The notes under the pieces were generated by a model. It was not told the origin of the DNA. It was given only the letters and a program-made list of their open reading frames with translations, and ran no database searches. 64,000 bases of DNA from Elusimicrobiales bacterium (GTDB taxonomy: Bacteria > Elusimicrobiota > Elusimicrobia > Elusimicrobiales > UBA9959): positions 723,663 through 787,662 of the forward strand of contig JAQTZB010000001.1 of the NCBI GenBank assembly GCA_028688015.1, in the 5' to 3' direction. Within the stretch, counting starts at the first letter, position 1, and the number at the start of each line of letters is the position of its first letter. Of the stretch, positions 31,420 to 40,087 are shown one piece after another. Position numbers and translations under genes: made by a program.

Positions 31420-34023
31420 CTACTTCAGGGCCTGCAGGCGCTGCGCTACGGCGGCGTTGCCCGGCTCCACATCTAGAAAACGGCGCCACTCTTCGCGCGC
31501 CAGCGCGGTCTCCCCCTCTTTCTCGTAAATGACCGCCAGGCCGTAGCGGGCCTGGTTATCTGCGTAATTCTGCCGGACCAAGGCCGCCAGTTCGGCCTTC
31601 GCCTCCGGCAGGCGGCCGGCCTTGAAATAGAGTTTGGCGCGCAGCAGGCGCGCCTTGGGGGAGGCCGGCGCCAGCGCCAGCAGCGCGTCCGCGGCCTTCA
31701 GGTCGGCAGGCGCCGCGGCGGGCCCGGCCATGACCCGCTCGAGGCGCAGGTACTCCGACAGCCAGCGCAGCTGCGGGTCGTCCCGCAGGCCCAGCTGCCG
31801 CGAGACGCCGGCCAGGTTCTGCTGCAGCATCGCGTTACCGGGGTCGGCGCGCACGCCGCCGCCGTAGGCGCGGTGCGCCTCCTCCGGCTTCTTCAGCAGC
31901 GTATAAAAATAACCAAGGGTGTTCCACATGTTAGGGTCGTCGGGGAAGATCCTGACGGCCTCCTCGAAGTCGGCGGCCGCCCGGCCCGCCACCGCGGCCC
32001 GGTCCGGCGCGGAGAAATAGATCTCGGCCAGCGCCTGCCAGGTGGTAGGGTTCAACGGGTTGATCACCGAAGAAACCCGCAATAGCCGCAGCGCCTCTTC
32101 CGTCCGCCCGAGCCGCTTGAGCACTATCGCGAGGTTGAAATAGATCTCGTCGTAGCCGGCGTTGGAACGCAGCGCCTCTCCGTAAGCCCACGCGCCCTTC
32201 TCCAGGTCGCCGGAGCGCACATAGGCGTTGCCGTACTCGTAGTTGCTGTTCACCTCCCGCGGATGGGCCTCCCAGGCGGCGCGCAACTCGCGCACGGCCG
32301 CGGGCAGAGCGCCCGCGCGCATGGCCCGGAAGCCGGTGAAATAGTGGTATTCGCGCATGAACTGGCGCTGCCAGGACCAGATCCCGGCGGCGCAGCCGAA
32401 GACGAGCAGCCAGGCCAGGGCGGCGGAGACGCGAGGCCGGCGCCACGGTACCGGCGTCGACGGCCCCGCCGCTTTTAGCGCCAGCGAACCGGCGACCCAC
32501 CAGAACGCGAGGCCGGGCACGGCGAAATGAAGCGAGACGTTCAGCAGGTTGTCGGCCAGCGCGCCGGCCAGGCCCGCGGCCAGCGGCACGGCCCCGTAGC
32601 CGGCCTCGGGGCCGGCCGCGCGGTAGAAGCGCCAGAAGCCGTAGAACAGCGCGGCCAGGAACCAGAGGTAGACGCCCAGCCCGACGAGCCCGGCCTGGGA
32701 CCACTGCTCCAGCACCTCGTTATGCGCGTTGTTGGCGTGGGTGCGCATGGGCCGCATAACCGGGAAATTGGCTATCAGCCTGCCCTGGTAAAACGGGTAG
32801 AACAGTTCAAACTGGCCCCAGCCCTTGCCCAGCAGCGGATTTTCCAGCCCCATCTGCCAGGCGCTGGTCCAGATCAGCAGGCGCTGGTGGAAGGATTGGT
32901 AGACGCGGCCTTCGTCGCCGGCCAGGCTGACAGAGGCGCCCGAGCCGATGCCGCTGGCGGCCTCGGCAACGCGGTCCGCCAGGCCGGAGCTGAACGGCTT
33001 CAGGGAATCCGACGGCCACAAGGCCAGCACCAGCAGCGCCGCGGCGAAGAACGGGTAGAGGAATTTTTTATTCGCCTTGAGCTGGGCGCGGTGAGAGGTG
33101 AAGGCGAACAGGAAGGCGAAGCCGACGGCCAGGCCTATCCACGACGAGCGCGTCAGGCTGCACATCAGCATGCCGAGGTAGGACAGCAGCACCAGCCCGT
33201 AAAAAGCGCGCTGCGTGCCCGACCTGGCCTTCATCAGCAGCGAGGCGGCCAGCGGCGCGAGTATTACCAGGTAGGTGGAAACGAAGTTCGGGTTGCCGAA
33301 GGTGGAGACCGAGCGGTTGCCGTAGGCGCCCAGCAGCTTGGCCCAAACCAATTCGACGTGGAAATACTGCAGGATGCCGTAGAGCGCCGCCACCGCGCCG
33401 GAGGCCAGCGCGAGGTGCAGGATATCCTCCTGGCGGACCCGGCGGATGAGCAGGTAGACGGCCGTGAAGCCGGTGACCCAGACCAGGAAGCCGTACGGGT
33501 CGAAGAGCCGGTCGAACAGCCCGTCGCCGGCCGGGGACATCCGAAGCGCGGGGAACAGGAACCAGAGCGAGCCCCAGCCCAGGATGAAAAGCAGCCATTT
33601 GCCGGCGGGCACTTCGTCGTCGGCCCCGCCATAGGGCACGCTCATAGCCAGGTAAAAAGCGCCCAGGCAGTTGATCAGGAAAAAGAGCAGCGCCTTAAGC
33701 CCCTCTGAGGCCATGGCCGGCCGGAAGAACGGCGCGTGGCCGAACCAGGCCCAGGCGAAGGAGAGCAGGTAGACCAGCCCCAGCGCGGCCAGCGGGCGGG
33801 TCAGCGGGGTGGCGGGCAGCAGCCAGGCCCCGCGCCTGGCGGACTGCCACAGGAACAGGCCGGCCGCGGCCAGCAGGCCGGAGTTCAGCAGCGAGATCTG
33901 CAGGTAATACGGGTTGCGGGTGAGCCCCGTAAAGAACAGCAGCGGCGACACGAAAAAAACCGCCGCCAGCAGCAAGGCCAGCGGGGCGCGCGGCACCGGG
34001 AGGTTGTTTTCCGTGTCAGCCAT
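31420..34023 (-). CDS. O-antigen ligase-like membrane protein with C-terminal TPR repeats
   Basis: An 867-residue protein. The first ~530 residues have about a dozen transmembrane helices, with the Wzy_C/O-antigen ligase centre (GNPNFVSTYLVILAPLAASL, LTRSSWIGLAVGF, and the periplasmic loop NNAHNEVLEQWSQAGLVGLGVYLW). The C-terminal ~270 residues are TPRs (NSNYEYGNAYVRSGDLEKGAWAYGEALRSNAGYDEIYFNLAIVLKRLG, split across helices). Such proteins ligate lipid-linked glycans to lipid A core or to pilins. Adjacent to the pilus operon and 1 base from a paralogue. TPR fusion is common in uncultured diderms. Confidence 0.85.
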   Translation of the reverse strand: MADTENNLPVPRAPLALLLAAVFFVSPLLFFTGLTRNPYYLQISLLNSGLLAAAGLFLWQSARRGAWLLPATPLTRPLAALGLVYLLSFAWAWFGHAPFFRPAMASEGLKALLFFLINCLGAFYLAMSVPYGGADDEVPAGKWLLFILGWGSLWFLFPALRMSPAGDGLFDRLFDPYGFLVWVTGFTAVYLLIRRVRQEDILHLALASGAVAALYGILQYFHVELVWAKLLGAYGNRSVSTFGNPNFVSTYLVILAPLAASLLMKARSGTQRAFYGLVLLSYLGMLMCSLTRSSWIGLAVGFAFLFAFTSHRAQLKANKKFLYPFFAAALLVLALWPSDSLKPFSSGLADRVAEAASGIGSGASVSLAGDEGRVYQSFHQRLLIWTSAWQMGLENPLLGKGWGQFELFYPFYQGRLIANFPVMRPMRTHANNAHNEVLEQWSQAGLVGLGVYLWFLAALFYGFWRFYRAAGPEAGYGAVPLAAGLAGALADNLLNVSLHFAVPGLAFWWVAGSLALKAAGPSTPVPWRRPRVSAALAWLLVFGCAAGIWSWQRQFMREYHYFTGFRAMRAGALPAAVRELRAAWEAHPREVNSNYEYGNAYVRSGDLEKGAWAYGEALRSNAGYDEIYFNLAIVLKRLGRTEEALRLLRVSSVINPLNPTTWQALAEIYFSAPDRAAVAGRAAADFEEAVRIFPDDPNMWNTLGYFYTLLKKPEEAHRAYGGGVRADPGNAMLQQNLAGVSRQLGLRDDPQLRWLSEYLRLERVMAGPAAAPADLKAADALLALAPASPKARLLRAKLYFKAGRLPEAKAELAALVRQNYADNQARYGLAVIYEKEGETALAREEWRRFLDVEPGNAAVAQRLQALK

Positions 34024-36468
34024 TTAGCGCGTTTCTATCCCCGTCACCGTCACCAGGGAGGCTTTTTCCTTTTCGGCCGCCTTCGCCAGCTCCGGGAACC
34101 TGGAGTATACCACCTGCAGGTTGCGGCGCGCCTGCTCGTAATTCGGGTCTTTCTCCAGGGCCAGCCGGTAATTCCTGGCGGCCTCGGGGAACTTGTTCAG
34201 TGCGTACTGTACGTTGGCCAGCAGCGTATAGCCTTCGGGGCTGCCGTGGTTGTGGTCCTTCTTGTAGCACTTCCACGCCTCGACGTTGTTCTTGTACTCC
34301 CGCTCGGCGGATTTCAGGTCGTTGCGCATGATATAGACCTGCGCCTTGCGGTAATAGTTCGGCTGGTAGACCGGGTCCAGGTTCTCGTAGAGATTGTAGC
34401 GGGCCAGCGCCATGTCGAGGTACTCCTGCGCCTCTTTCTGCTTGCCCTGCCGCGCCAGGTGGTCGTGCATTTTCATGTAGAGCGTGCCCACCTGGTGGTG
34501 CATCTGCACGTAGTTGGGCGCTATCGAGCGCACGTACTCGTAGGCCTCCATGGCCCGCTCGAAGTCGTCCCGGGGCTGGTTATTGGTATCCCCCCACTCC
34601 GGCCGGTACGCCCGCTCCATGTTGAAGCGGTCGTTGAAGACGTTGCCGGTGAAGTAGTACGGCATGATGAAGAACTGGTTGAGCTTGTTGACCCGCTTGT
34701 AATAGCCGATCGCGTCCTCCCACTTGCCCTGCTTGGAGAAGAAGATGGCCATGTTGTGGTAGACGTCGCCCTTGAACCAGCCCCAAAAGTAATAAATAGG
34801 GAACAGTGTCAGCAGGACCACCACCGGCACCGCGGCCGAGACGCCCTTCAGCATCACGCCGCAGAAGGAATAGACGGCGTAGCCGACGCACAGCAGCATC
34901 AGCGCCCAGGAGATGTGCCACTGCAGGATCTCGCCCCCGGCGATGTAGTTGCGCAGCGGGCCCTGCAGGCCGGCGAACTCGCTGAGCACCAGCCAGGCGG
35001 CGTAGAGCACGCCCGCCACGCCGGCCGCGCGGGCCACCCAGACCAGCATGGGGTAGAAGCCGTCCTTGCCGGCCGGGTTGGCGGCCTCGTCCTTGGCTTC
35101 CTGGGACTCCTCTTTATAGTGCAGTTCCCAGAGCGCGTGGCCGCGCGCCAGGACGATTATGACGCCCGGCAGCAGGCCCAGGTAGACGCCGGAAGAAACG
35201 AAGCGCATGCTGACGTCGGTGAAGTTATGCGCCAGCATGCCCAGCAGCGCGGTCAGGTAGCCCAACAGGTCGTAGGCCACCGGCGGCGGCCGCGCCCCTT
35301 TCAGGTTGGCCGTCAGCGAGCCCAGCGCGCGCAGGCCCACCGTGGTCACGAAGAAGATTATCCACAGGTACAGCCCGAAGCCTATCAGGCCGTTGTCCAT
35401 CCACTGCTCCAGGTGCTCGTCCTCGGCGTGATCGGTCTCGGTGTTGTGCTTGCCCTCTATGTGGAAGATCTCCGGGCGGCGGAAAGCGGGGTAGATGACC
35501 TTGAAGCTGCCTACCCCGACGCCTACCAGGGGGTGGGTCTCGATCATCTCCCAGGTGGACAGCCACGTGTTTATGCGGAAACTATAGGAGAGCGGGTTGC
35601 CCAGGAGATAGATGATGAGGAAGGCCGCGGCCGGGATGATGGACGCCAGGGCCACGAACGCGCTTTTGCTGATCCTCAACTTCTCCCGCAGAAAGAAGTA
35701 GCCATAGAACACCGAGAACAGGAAGGCCGAGATGCCGAAACCGAGGAAGGCGCCTTTGGTCTCGGTGGCGTAGAGGCAGAGCAGGTTCATGCCGATGAGC
35801 GGCAGCAGGAACACTGACTTGCGCTTCATCCACTGGGTGACTATGATCGGCAGGATCAGCACCAGGAAGTTGCCGAAGAAGTTGGGATTGCCGTAGGTGG
35901 AGAACACGCGCGGCCCGAAGGCCCAGCGCCAGACGAACGGGTCCAGCCCGGGACCGGCGTCCTTGGGCGGGAAGAAGCGGGTATCGAGGAACTGCACCAC
36001 GCCGTAGCCGATGGCTATGTAGGCGGTGATCAGCAGCACCTTGGTCAGGCGGTCGACGGCGCTGGCGGTGAACTCGCGGATGATTATCAGCGTGACCGAC
36101 ATGTACAGCAGGTAGCGCACGAAGTCGTCCACGCTGGGCCCCCTGTAGGGCGCGCTGAGGAACGAAACTATCACGTAGACCAGGTAGGCGAAGAAAGGCG
36201 CCAGGAAGACGAAGTCCTCGCGGCGGAAGGCGCGGCGGCCCTCCAGGACCAGCAGCGAGGCCCACAGGCCCAGCAGGCCGAAGCCGCCCATCTGCAGCAG
36301 GGTGATCTTGACCTGGGCGGAATCGTAGGTGCGCAGGTAGAAGGTGTCGGAGATCAGGAGGTAGAGCACCGGCAGCCACCACCAGATGGCCTTGCGGGCG
36401 AAACTTACCCCCGGGGCGAAACTAATATCGTCGAACTCTGAAGCCGGCAGGTTGGTTTTTTTGGACAT
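34024..36468 (-). CDS. O-antigen ligase-like membrane protein with TPR repeats (paralogue)
   Basis: An 814-residue protein with the same layout as its downstream neighbour: multi-spanning ligase part (FGPRVFSTYGNPNFFGNFLVLILP, ETHPLVGVGVGSFKVIYPAFR, HAEDEHLEQWMDNGLIGFGLYLW) and then a TPR region with the distal repeats FPEAARNYRLALEKDPNYEQARRNL. The conserved His of the ligase loop sits in DHAEDEHLE. The two genes abut (stop 34024, start 34023) and probably form a pair of differing specificity. The 5' side has no clear Shine-Dalgarno; a tRNA-Thr gene lies 72 bases upstream on the same strand. Confidence 0.85.
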   Translation of the reverse strand: MSKKTNLPASEFDDISFAPGVSFARKAIWWWLPVLYLLISDTFYLRTYDSAQVKITLLQMGGFGLLGLWASLLVLEGRRAFRREDFVFLAPFFAYLVYVIVSFLSAPYRGPSVDDFVRYLLYMSVTLIIIREFTASAVDRLTKVLLITAYIAIGYGVVQFLDTRFFPPKDAGPGLDPFVWRWAFGPRVFSTYGNPNFFGNFLVLILPIIVTQWMKRKSVFLLPLIGMNLLCLYATETKGAFLGFGISAFLFSVFYGYFFLREKLRISKSAFVALASIIPAAAFLIIYLLGNPLSYSFRINTWLSTWEMIETHPLVGVGVGSFKVIYPAFRRPEIFHIEGKHNTETDHAEDEHLEQWMDNGLIGFGLYLWIIFFVTTVGLRALGSLTANLKGARPPPVAYDLLGYLTALLGMLAHNFTDVSMRFVSSGVYLGLLPGVIIVLARGHALWELHYKEESQEAKDEAANPAGKDGFYPMLVWVARAAGVAGVLYAAWLVLSEFAGLQGPLRNYIAGGEILQWHISWALMLLCVGYAVYSFCGVMLKGVSAAVPVVVLLTLFPIYYFWGWFKGDVYHNMAIFFSKQGKWEDAIGYYKRVNKLNQFFIMPYYFTGNVFNDRFNMERAYRPEWGDTNNQPRDDFERAMEAYEYVRSIAPNYVQMHHQVGTLYMKMHDHLARQGKQKEAQEYLDMALARYNLYENLDPVYQPNYYRKAQVYIMRNDLKSAEREYKNNVEAWKCYKKDHNHGSPEGYTLLANVQYALNKFPEAARNYRLALEKDPNYEQARRNLQVVYSRFPELAKAAEKEKASLVTVTGIETR

Positions 36469-36539
36469 GATTTACTAAAGAACGTCGGAAGGTAAGAAGA
36501 ACTGCGGAAAGACCGCGCCCACCCCTGTAGAAAAATTTA

Positions 36540-36612
36540 AGCCGAGGATGGGACTTGAACCCACAACCTATCGCTTACGAAGCGAGCGCTCTACCAATTG
36601 AGCTACCTCGGC
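36540..36612 (-). tRNA. tRNA-Thr (anticodon CGU)
   Basis: Cloverleaf on the minus strand: acceptor GCCGAGG/CCTCGGC, D-arm GCTC-AATTGGTA-GAGC, anticodon loop TTCGTAA (anticodon CGT, reading ACG) and T-loop TTCAAGT with GTGGG/CCCAT stem. No CCA is encoded. The lowest anticodon-stem pair is C-U. Next to the low-GC insert, so the tRNA could be an integration landmark, but no copy of its 3' end was seen at the far side. Confidence 0.93.
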
Positions 36613-36676
36613 AACCGGATAATAATTATATATAAATCTTAAGGCAAGTCAAAACTTTCCCCTCAAAAAGGGTCCC

Positions 36677-36742
36677 GGGGGACGCTGATGATTTGGTGAC
36701 TATTTGCCGAAACAACGGCAATTTAGGAATACGGTCTTCAGC
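36677..36742 (+). repeat. REP/MITE-like element, copy 1 (right end truncated)
   Basis: Starts GGGGGACGCTGATGATTT, then GTGACTATTTGCCG, a short loop and CGGCAATTTAGGAATA...GTCTTCAGC. It aligns along its whole length in the same orientation with copy 2 at 37880-37950, but its right terminal GTCCCC is missing. The inner GCCG/CGGC arms form a small hairpin. Such GGGGAC...GTCCCC palindromes resemble REP elements mobilised by RAYT/IS200-like transposases; no transposase is in the window. Confidence 0.7.
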
Positions 36743-36765
36743 ACGAAGACGCACAATTGGCTACT

Positions 36766-37395
36766 TTAACTCGGATACGCTCCAGTCGACTCCAACAAGT
36801 ATTGCACTTCATCGTATAAACCTTGAAATTGGTAAACATTCTTTTCCTTCGCCCAAGATATCCCGAAAACAGAAGAGGCCGTACGCTTAATACGCGCCCA
36901 CGTTCTTCCATAACCCGATCGTGGATCTTTATGCGGGACAAGGACCTCTGCGCTTAAAATGATCCGTATCGCTTTCTCATTCGCATCCTTGTCCTGCCCG
37001 ATACTTCCAAAATGCAAAAAGCCTATGCCCGCCCCGTAAGGTATTGCCAGGAGATCCTCTTCATTGTATTTCCCATTTTCATCTTTCCACCGCACGCTGC
37101 GTGCATGGATTTTATTGATCTCGCATTTTTGTATTTGTTGTGCACCAACTGATACGGCATATTTGGAAGGGAACCCAGGAGCCATTCCCACATACGCACT
37201 CAAAATTATTTTCTTAGAGGACTTAAAGGTATATACGCAAAAAACAGATGTATCAGATTTTTCCACCGCAACGCCCCTCGGCAAAAGAACCACAGTGTCC
37301 GTATTATCGAACTTATACTGCACCCCGTCGTTAGCGGATACCTTCAATATCCCTATAAAGAGGAAGATGACAAGAACTAATTTCACTTGCGCCAT
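36766..37395 (-). CDS. Hypothetical secreted protein in low-GC insert
   Basis: A 209-residue protein with an N-terminal signal peptide or anchor (AQVKLVLVIFLFIGILKVSA). The body is a mixed alpha/beta protein with FPSKYAVSV, VRWKDENGKYNEEDLLAIPYGAG and a C-terminal YDEVQYLLEST; no recognised family. I chose the ATG at 37395 because the signal peptide starts there, although the frame is open to 37470. Base composition is far less GC-rich than the neighbours, and rare codons (ATA, AAA, TTA) are frequent, which indicates foreign origin. Confidence 0.65.
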   Translation of the reverse strand: MAQVKLVLVIFLFIGILKVSANDGVQYKFDNTDTVVLLPRGVAVEKSDTSVFCVYTFKSSKKIILSAYVGMAPGFPSKYAVSVGAQQIQKCEINKIHARSVRWKDENGKYNEEDLLAIPYGAGIGFLHFGSIGQDKDANEKAIRIILSAEVLVPHKDPRSGYGRTWARIKRTASSVFGISWAKEKNVYQFQGLYDEVQYLLESTGAYPS

Positions 37396-37423
37396 ATAGC
37401 CGTTAAATTCGTCCCCTACGCCA

Positions 37424-37870
37424 TTAATCGCACCACAGTTGCTCCCTTGATTCGCAGCCGGCAAAGTCACATTTCGGGTAGGTTATACTGAGAAGTTTCC
37501 GCCTGTTCAGTTGATATACGACGATAATGTTCCTATCCGCATCAGACTTTACAGCCTTCACCAACACATATTTAAAAACAAGAAGGTTCTCTGGGATCAC
37601 CCACCCGGACTGATGGTGGTCCTTAATATCAGGACTGCCCAGGGTTACTAATACCTGATCGATTTTGGTTGAACAATCCATCGCTTTTGCGGCCTTGTAT
37701 ATTTCAGCTATGGCACGCCTATCTCTCCCCCGCGGCCCGCTACTCCCTTGCCGCGATTGCTCTGAAATGGCTATCGTCGCGGCAAAATTTACAGCGGACC
37801 GATTGCGATAAAACACGGAAGCGTGGTAAAACAGAATTGCAACCAGTATCAAGGCTATGTATTTGCGCAT
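37424..37870 (-). CDS. Hypothetical membrane-anchored protein in low-GC insert
   Basis: A 148-residue protein starting with a hydrophobic helix (YIALILVAILFYHASVFY), then a soluble domain with IAEIYKAAKAMDCSTKIDQVLVTLGSPDI, VVYQLNRRKLLSI and a cysteine-rich end (CDFAGCESREQLWCD). The helix-strand order around KIDQVLVTLGSPDI resembles small SmpA/BamE-like lipoprotein folds, but there is no lipobox, so I make no assignment. Same low GC content as the next gene, 28 bases away, so they are probably a two-gene unit. Confidence 0.6.
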   Translation of the reverse strand: MRKYIALILVAILFYHASVFYRNRSAVNFAATIAISEQSRQGSSGPRGRDRRAIAEIYKAAKAMDCSTKIDQVLVTLGSPDIKDHHQSGWVIPENLLVFKYVLVKAVKSDADRNIIVVYQLNRRKLLSITYPKCDFAGCESREQLWCD

Positions 37871-37879
37871 ATAGGACCA

Positions 37880-37950
37880 GGGGACGCTGATGATTTAATG
37901 ACTATTTGCCGCCACCAGCGACAATCAGGAATATAGTCATCAGCGTCCCC
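37880..37950. repeat. REP/MITE-like element, copy 2 (complete)
   Basis: Full palindromic element: terminal 14-bp perfect inverted repeat GGGGACGCTGATGA (left) / TCATCAGCGTCCCC (right), with partly complementary inner arms TGACTATTTGCCG and CGACAATCAGGAATATAG. It lies 10 bases before the start of the 37424-37870 gene and 9 bases after the AOR stop, so it may also act as a transcript end for AOR. Confidence 0.75.
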
Positions 37951-37958
37951 CCGGTGTA

Positions 37959-39848
37959 TCAGGCCAGGATGGTCAGGGTTTCGGAGATGCCTTTGCGGAT
38001 CTCGAACCAGAAGTCCAGGGCGGCGCCGCGCTTGTCGGCGTCGAAGGCCTTTATCCACTTGTCCAGCGCCGGGTTCTTGTCCCCCTCCGTGTCGCGCTTG
38101 CGCTTGAGGAAACCCAGCAGGTAATCCATATTGCGCTCGGATTCCCAGAACACGGCCACGTTGCGGCTGTTTATGCGGCCTGCCGTGGCCTTGATCACGT
38201 CCAGGAACCGGGCGGAATCGCCCCACAGCTTCTCTATTATCTCCGGGGCCATCTCCTCGGCCCAGCCCCGGTGGAAGCGGCAGATGCCCAGGTCGTCTAT
38301 CACCAGCTCCTGTATCATGCGGTTGGCGTTCAGGCGGCCCAGCTCGCGCGGCTCCACGAAGTCGAAGCCGTAGTACATATAATACTTGCCCATGATGGCC
38401 ATCGGGCTCAGCGCCCCGGCGTTCCAGTATTGGTTGGGCACCATCCAGCCGTTGCGGGCGTTGGCCAGGCAGACAAAGCGCTTGCCTATCTCGGGGCTCT
38501 TCTCGCGCGACAGCCGGCGGGCCAGCTTGCGCGCGCCCAGCCCCAGGTCCAGCACGCCGCGGCGCTCCAGGATGGACTTTATAAGCTCCAGGCCCAGGTC
38601 CGCGTTGTGCGCGGAATCGGCCACCACGTCGAACTTGTCCGCGTCCCAGCGCGGCAGCGTGCTGACGCCGAGGTCTTCGGGCTTGAGCAGCCCGTCGTGC
38701 AGGCATTCCATCAGCCAGGCCAGCACGCCGCCCACAGAGATGGCGTCGAAGCCGGCGGCGTCGGCGGCGCGGTTTAGGCGCTCGGCCGCGCGCTGGTCGA
38801 AGAGGCCGCACAGCGGCCCCAGGGTCTGGTAGGGCTCGTAATCTTTCTTGAACTCGTTGTTGAGCTTCTTGCAGACCGCCGCGCAGGGCTCGCCGCAGTT
38901 GCGGTGCTGCTTGCCGGCGATGGTCTCGGTGTTGAACTGCTTGAGGTAATGGTCGGTGACGAAGCGCTTGTTGAGGGAGGTCCGCTGCTCCTCGGTCCAG
39001 CCTACGCTGCGGTAGTTGAAGGCCATCAGCCGGCCGCCCAGCGTGGAGTAGTTCACGCCGAAGGTGCCGCCGGTGTTGAACTTGGGGTCGAAGCGGTACT
39101 TGGTGGTGGCCTCGAAGTCCTTGGCCGCCAGCTGCTTCTCGTAGCGCGCCTTGAACCACTCGTCGGCCACGGTGCGGTCGCGGAAATCCTCGTCGAGGCA
39201 GGTGCCGCCGTAGATGACCGCGCAGATATTGTGCTCGCGGTAGAGCTTGCTGCCGAACCCGCCGCGCCCGGCCCAGCAGTCGGCGTGGGTGGTCTTACCG
39301 TCCTGGTAAGGCGCCGATCCGATGGCCGCGAAGTCGGTAACGGCGGCGGCGGGGCCCACGGCCAGCACGCGCGGGGTCTGCTTGTATTCCTTGGCCCAGC
39401 GGCCGAAGACGTAGTCCATCATGGCGTAAACCCCGCCGGGCGCGTCGGCCCAGATGCGCGCGGGGTCCACCGGCACCACCTGCACCTGCACTTCCTCGCC
39501 GTGCTCGCGGTTGAGCACCAGCACCGAGGGCGACTGCGCCTTGCCGCGCAGCGACACCATGCTGACGCCCAGGTCGTCGAAGATGAGGCCCGCGCCGCCC
39601 ATGGCGGACACGTAGAAGCCGCCCCAGCAGGGCGAGTGGCCGCTGAAGATGAGCCGGTTGGAGCCGGGGAAGATGGAGCCGGCCAGCAGGCCCGTGCCGA
39701 AGTTCAGCACGCCCTGGCGCCCGGCGTCGCGGCCGCTCAGGTGCAGGCCCAGGTCCACCGGCCCCCAGAACGGCCCGACGGGAAAACGCTCCACCCTGTA
39801 AAAAGAAGTGGCGGCGTCGATGTGAAGAACCTTCAAATGCTTGTCCAT
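37959..39848 (-). CDS. Aldehyde:ferredoxin oxidoreductase family protein
   Basis: A 629-residue tungsten/molybdopterin enzyme of the AOR family, which oxidises aldehydes to acids with ferredoxin, or the reverse. The N-terminal domain has GVLNFGTGLLAGSIFPGSNR and GHSPCWGGFYVSAMGG. The pterin-binding segment is DCWAGRGGFGSKLYR, and the cluster ligands appear in NCGEPCAAVC (C-x3-C-x3-C). AGFDAISVGGVLAWLMEC matches the conserved domain 2 segment. It follows directly after a ThiS/MoaD-like gene. It is longer than MOSC-type or formate enzymes, so AOR is the best call; the exact aldehyde is unknown. Cytoplasmic; no signal peptide. Confidence 0.92.
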   Translation of the reverse strand: MDKHLKVLHIDAATSFYRVERFPVGPFWGPVDLGLHLSGRDAGRQGVLNFGTGLLAGSIFPGSNRLIFSGHSPCWGGFYVSAMGGAGLIFDDLGVSMVSLRGKAQSPSVLVLNREHGEEVQVQVVPVDPARIWADAPGGVYAMMDYVFGRWAKEYKQTPRVLAVGPAAAVTDFAAIGSAPYQDGKTTHADCWAGRGGFGSKLYREHNICAVIYGGTCLDEDFRDRTVADEWFKARYEKQLAAKDFEATTKYRFDPKFNTGGTFGVNYSTLGGRLMAFNYRSVGWTEEQRTSLNKRFVTDHYLKQFNTETIAGKQHRNCGEPCAAVCKKLNNEFKKDYEPYQTLGPLCGLFDQRAAERLNRAADAAGFDAISVGGVLAWLMECLHDGLLKPEDLGVSTLPRWDADKFDVVADSAHNADLGLELIKSILERRGVLDLGLGARKLARRLSREKSPEIGKRFVCLANARNGWMVPNQYWNAGALSPMAIMGKYYMYYGFDFVEPRELGRLNANRMIQELVIDDLGICRFHRGWAEEMAPEIIEKLWGDSARFLDVIKATAGRINSRNVAVFWESERNMDYLLGFLKRKRDTEGDKNPALDKWIKAFDADKRGAALDFWFEIRKGISETLTILA

Positions 39849-40046
39849 TTATCCTCCGTCGTGCAGCTCGCGGGCCCGCACGCGCGCCCCTTCGGGCAGC
39901 TTCAGGTCTTTGTACTCGTAGCGCGGCACGAATCTGCCGTTCACGGTGACGGCGGTCAGCGCCGGGTCGAGCCCGGCCAGCTTGAGCAGCGCCAGCAGGG
40001 TGACCCCGGCCGGCGCGCGCAGCGGTTTGTCGTCAAGGTAGACCAC
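39849..40046 (-). CDS. ThiS/MoaD-like sulfur-carrier protein
   Basis: A 65-residue beta-grasp protein ending in HDGG, the C-terminal Gly-Gly needed for adenylation and thiocarboxylation. VTLLALLKLAGLDPALTAVTVNGRFVPRYEYKDLKLPEG is typical of this family. It abuts the AOR gene (stop adjacent to start), so it probably supplies sulfur for the dithiolene of the tungstopterin cofactor. Start is GTG at 40046; TAGAAT (minus strand, 40053-40058) lies exactly 6 bases upstream, so the mRNA may be leaderless. Confidence 0.82.
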   Translation of the reverse strand: MVYLDDKPLRAPAGVTLLALLKLAGLDPALTAVTVNGRFVPRYEYKDLKLPEGARVRARELHDGG

Positions 40047-40087
40047 CCTAGGATTCTATGATTTTAAGGAGGCAGGAGAAAACGGCG

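Noticed and set aside
33736-35817. A 693-codon plus-strand frame opposite the O-antigen-ligase genes
   Set aside because: Valine/glutamine-rich shadow with no domain; the minus-strand frames have transmembrane and TPR patterns.
36540-37950. Integrative element inserted at tRNA-Thr
   Set aside because: No integrase and no repeat of the tRNA 3' end at the other border; the palindromic elements explain the borders better.
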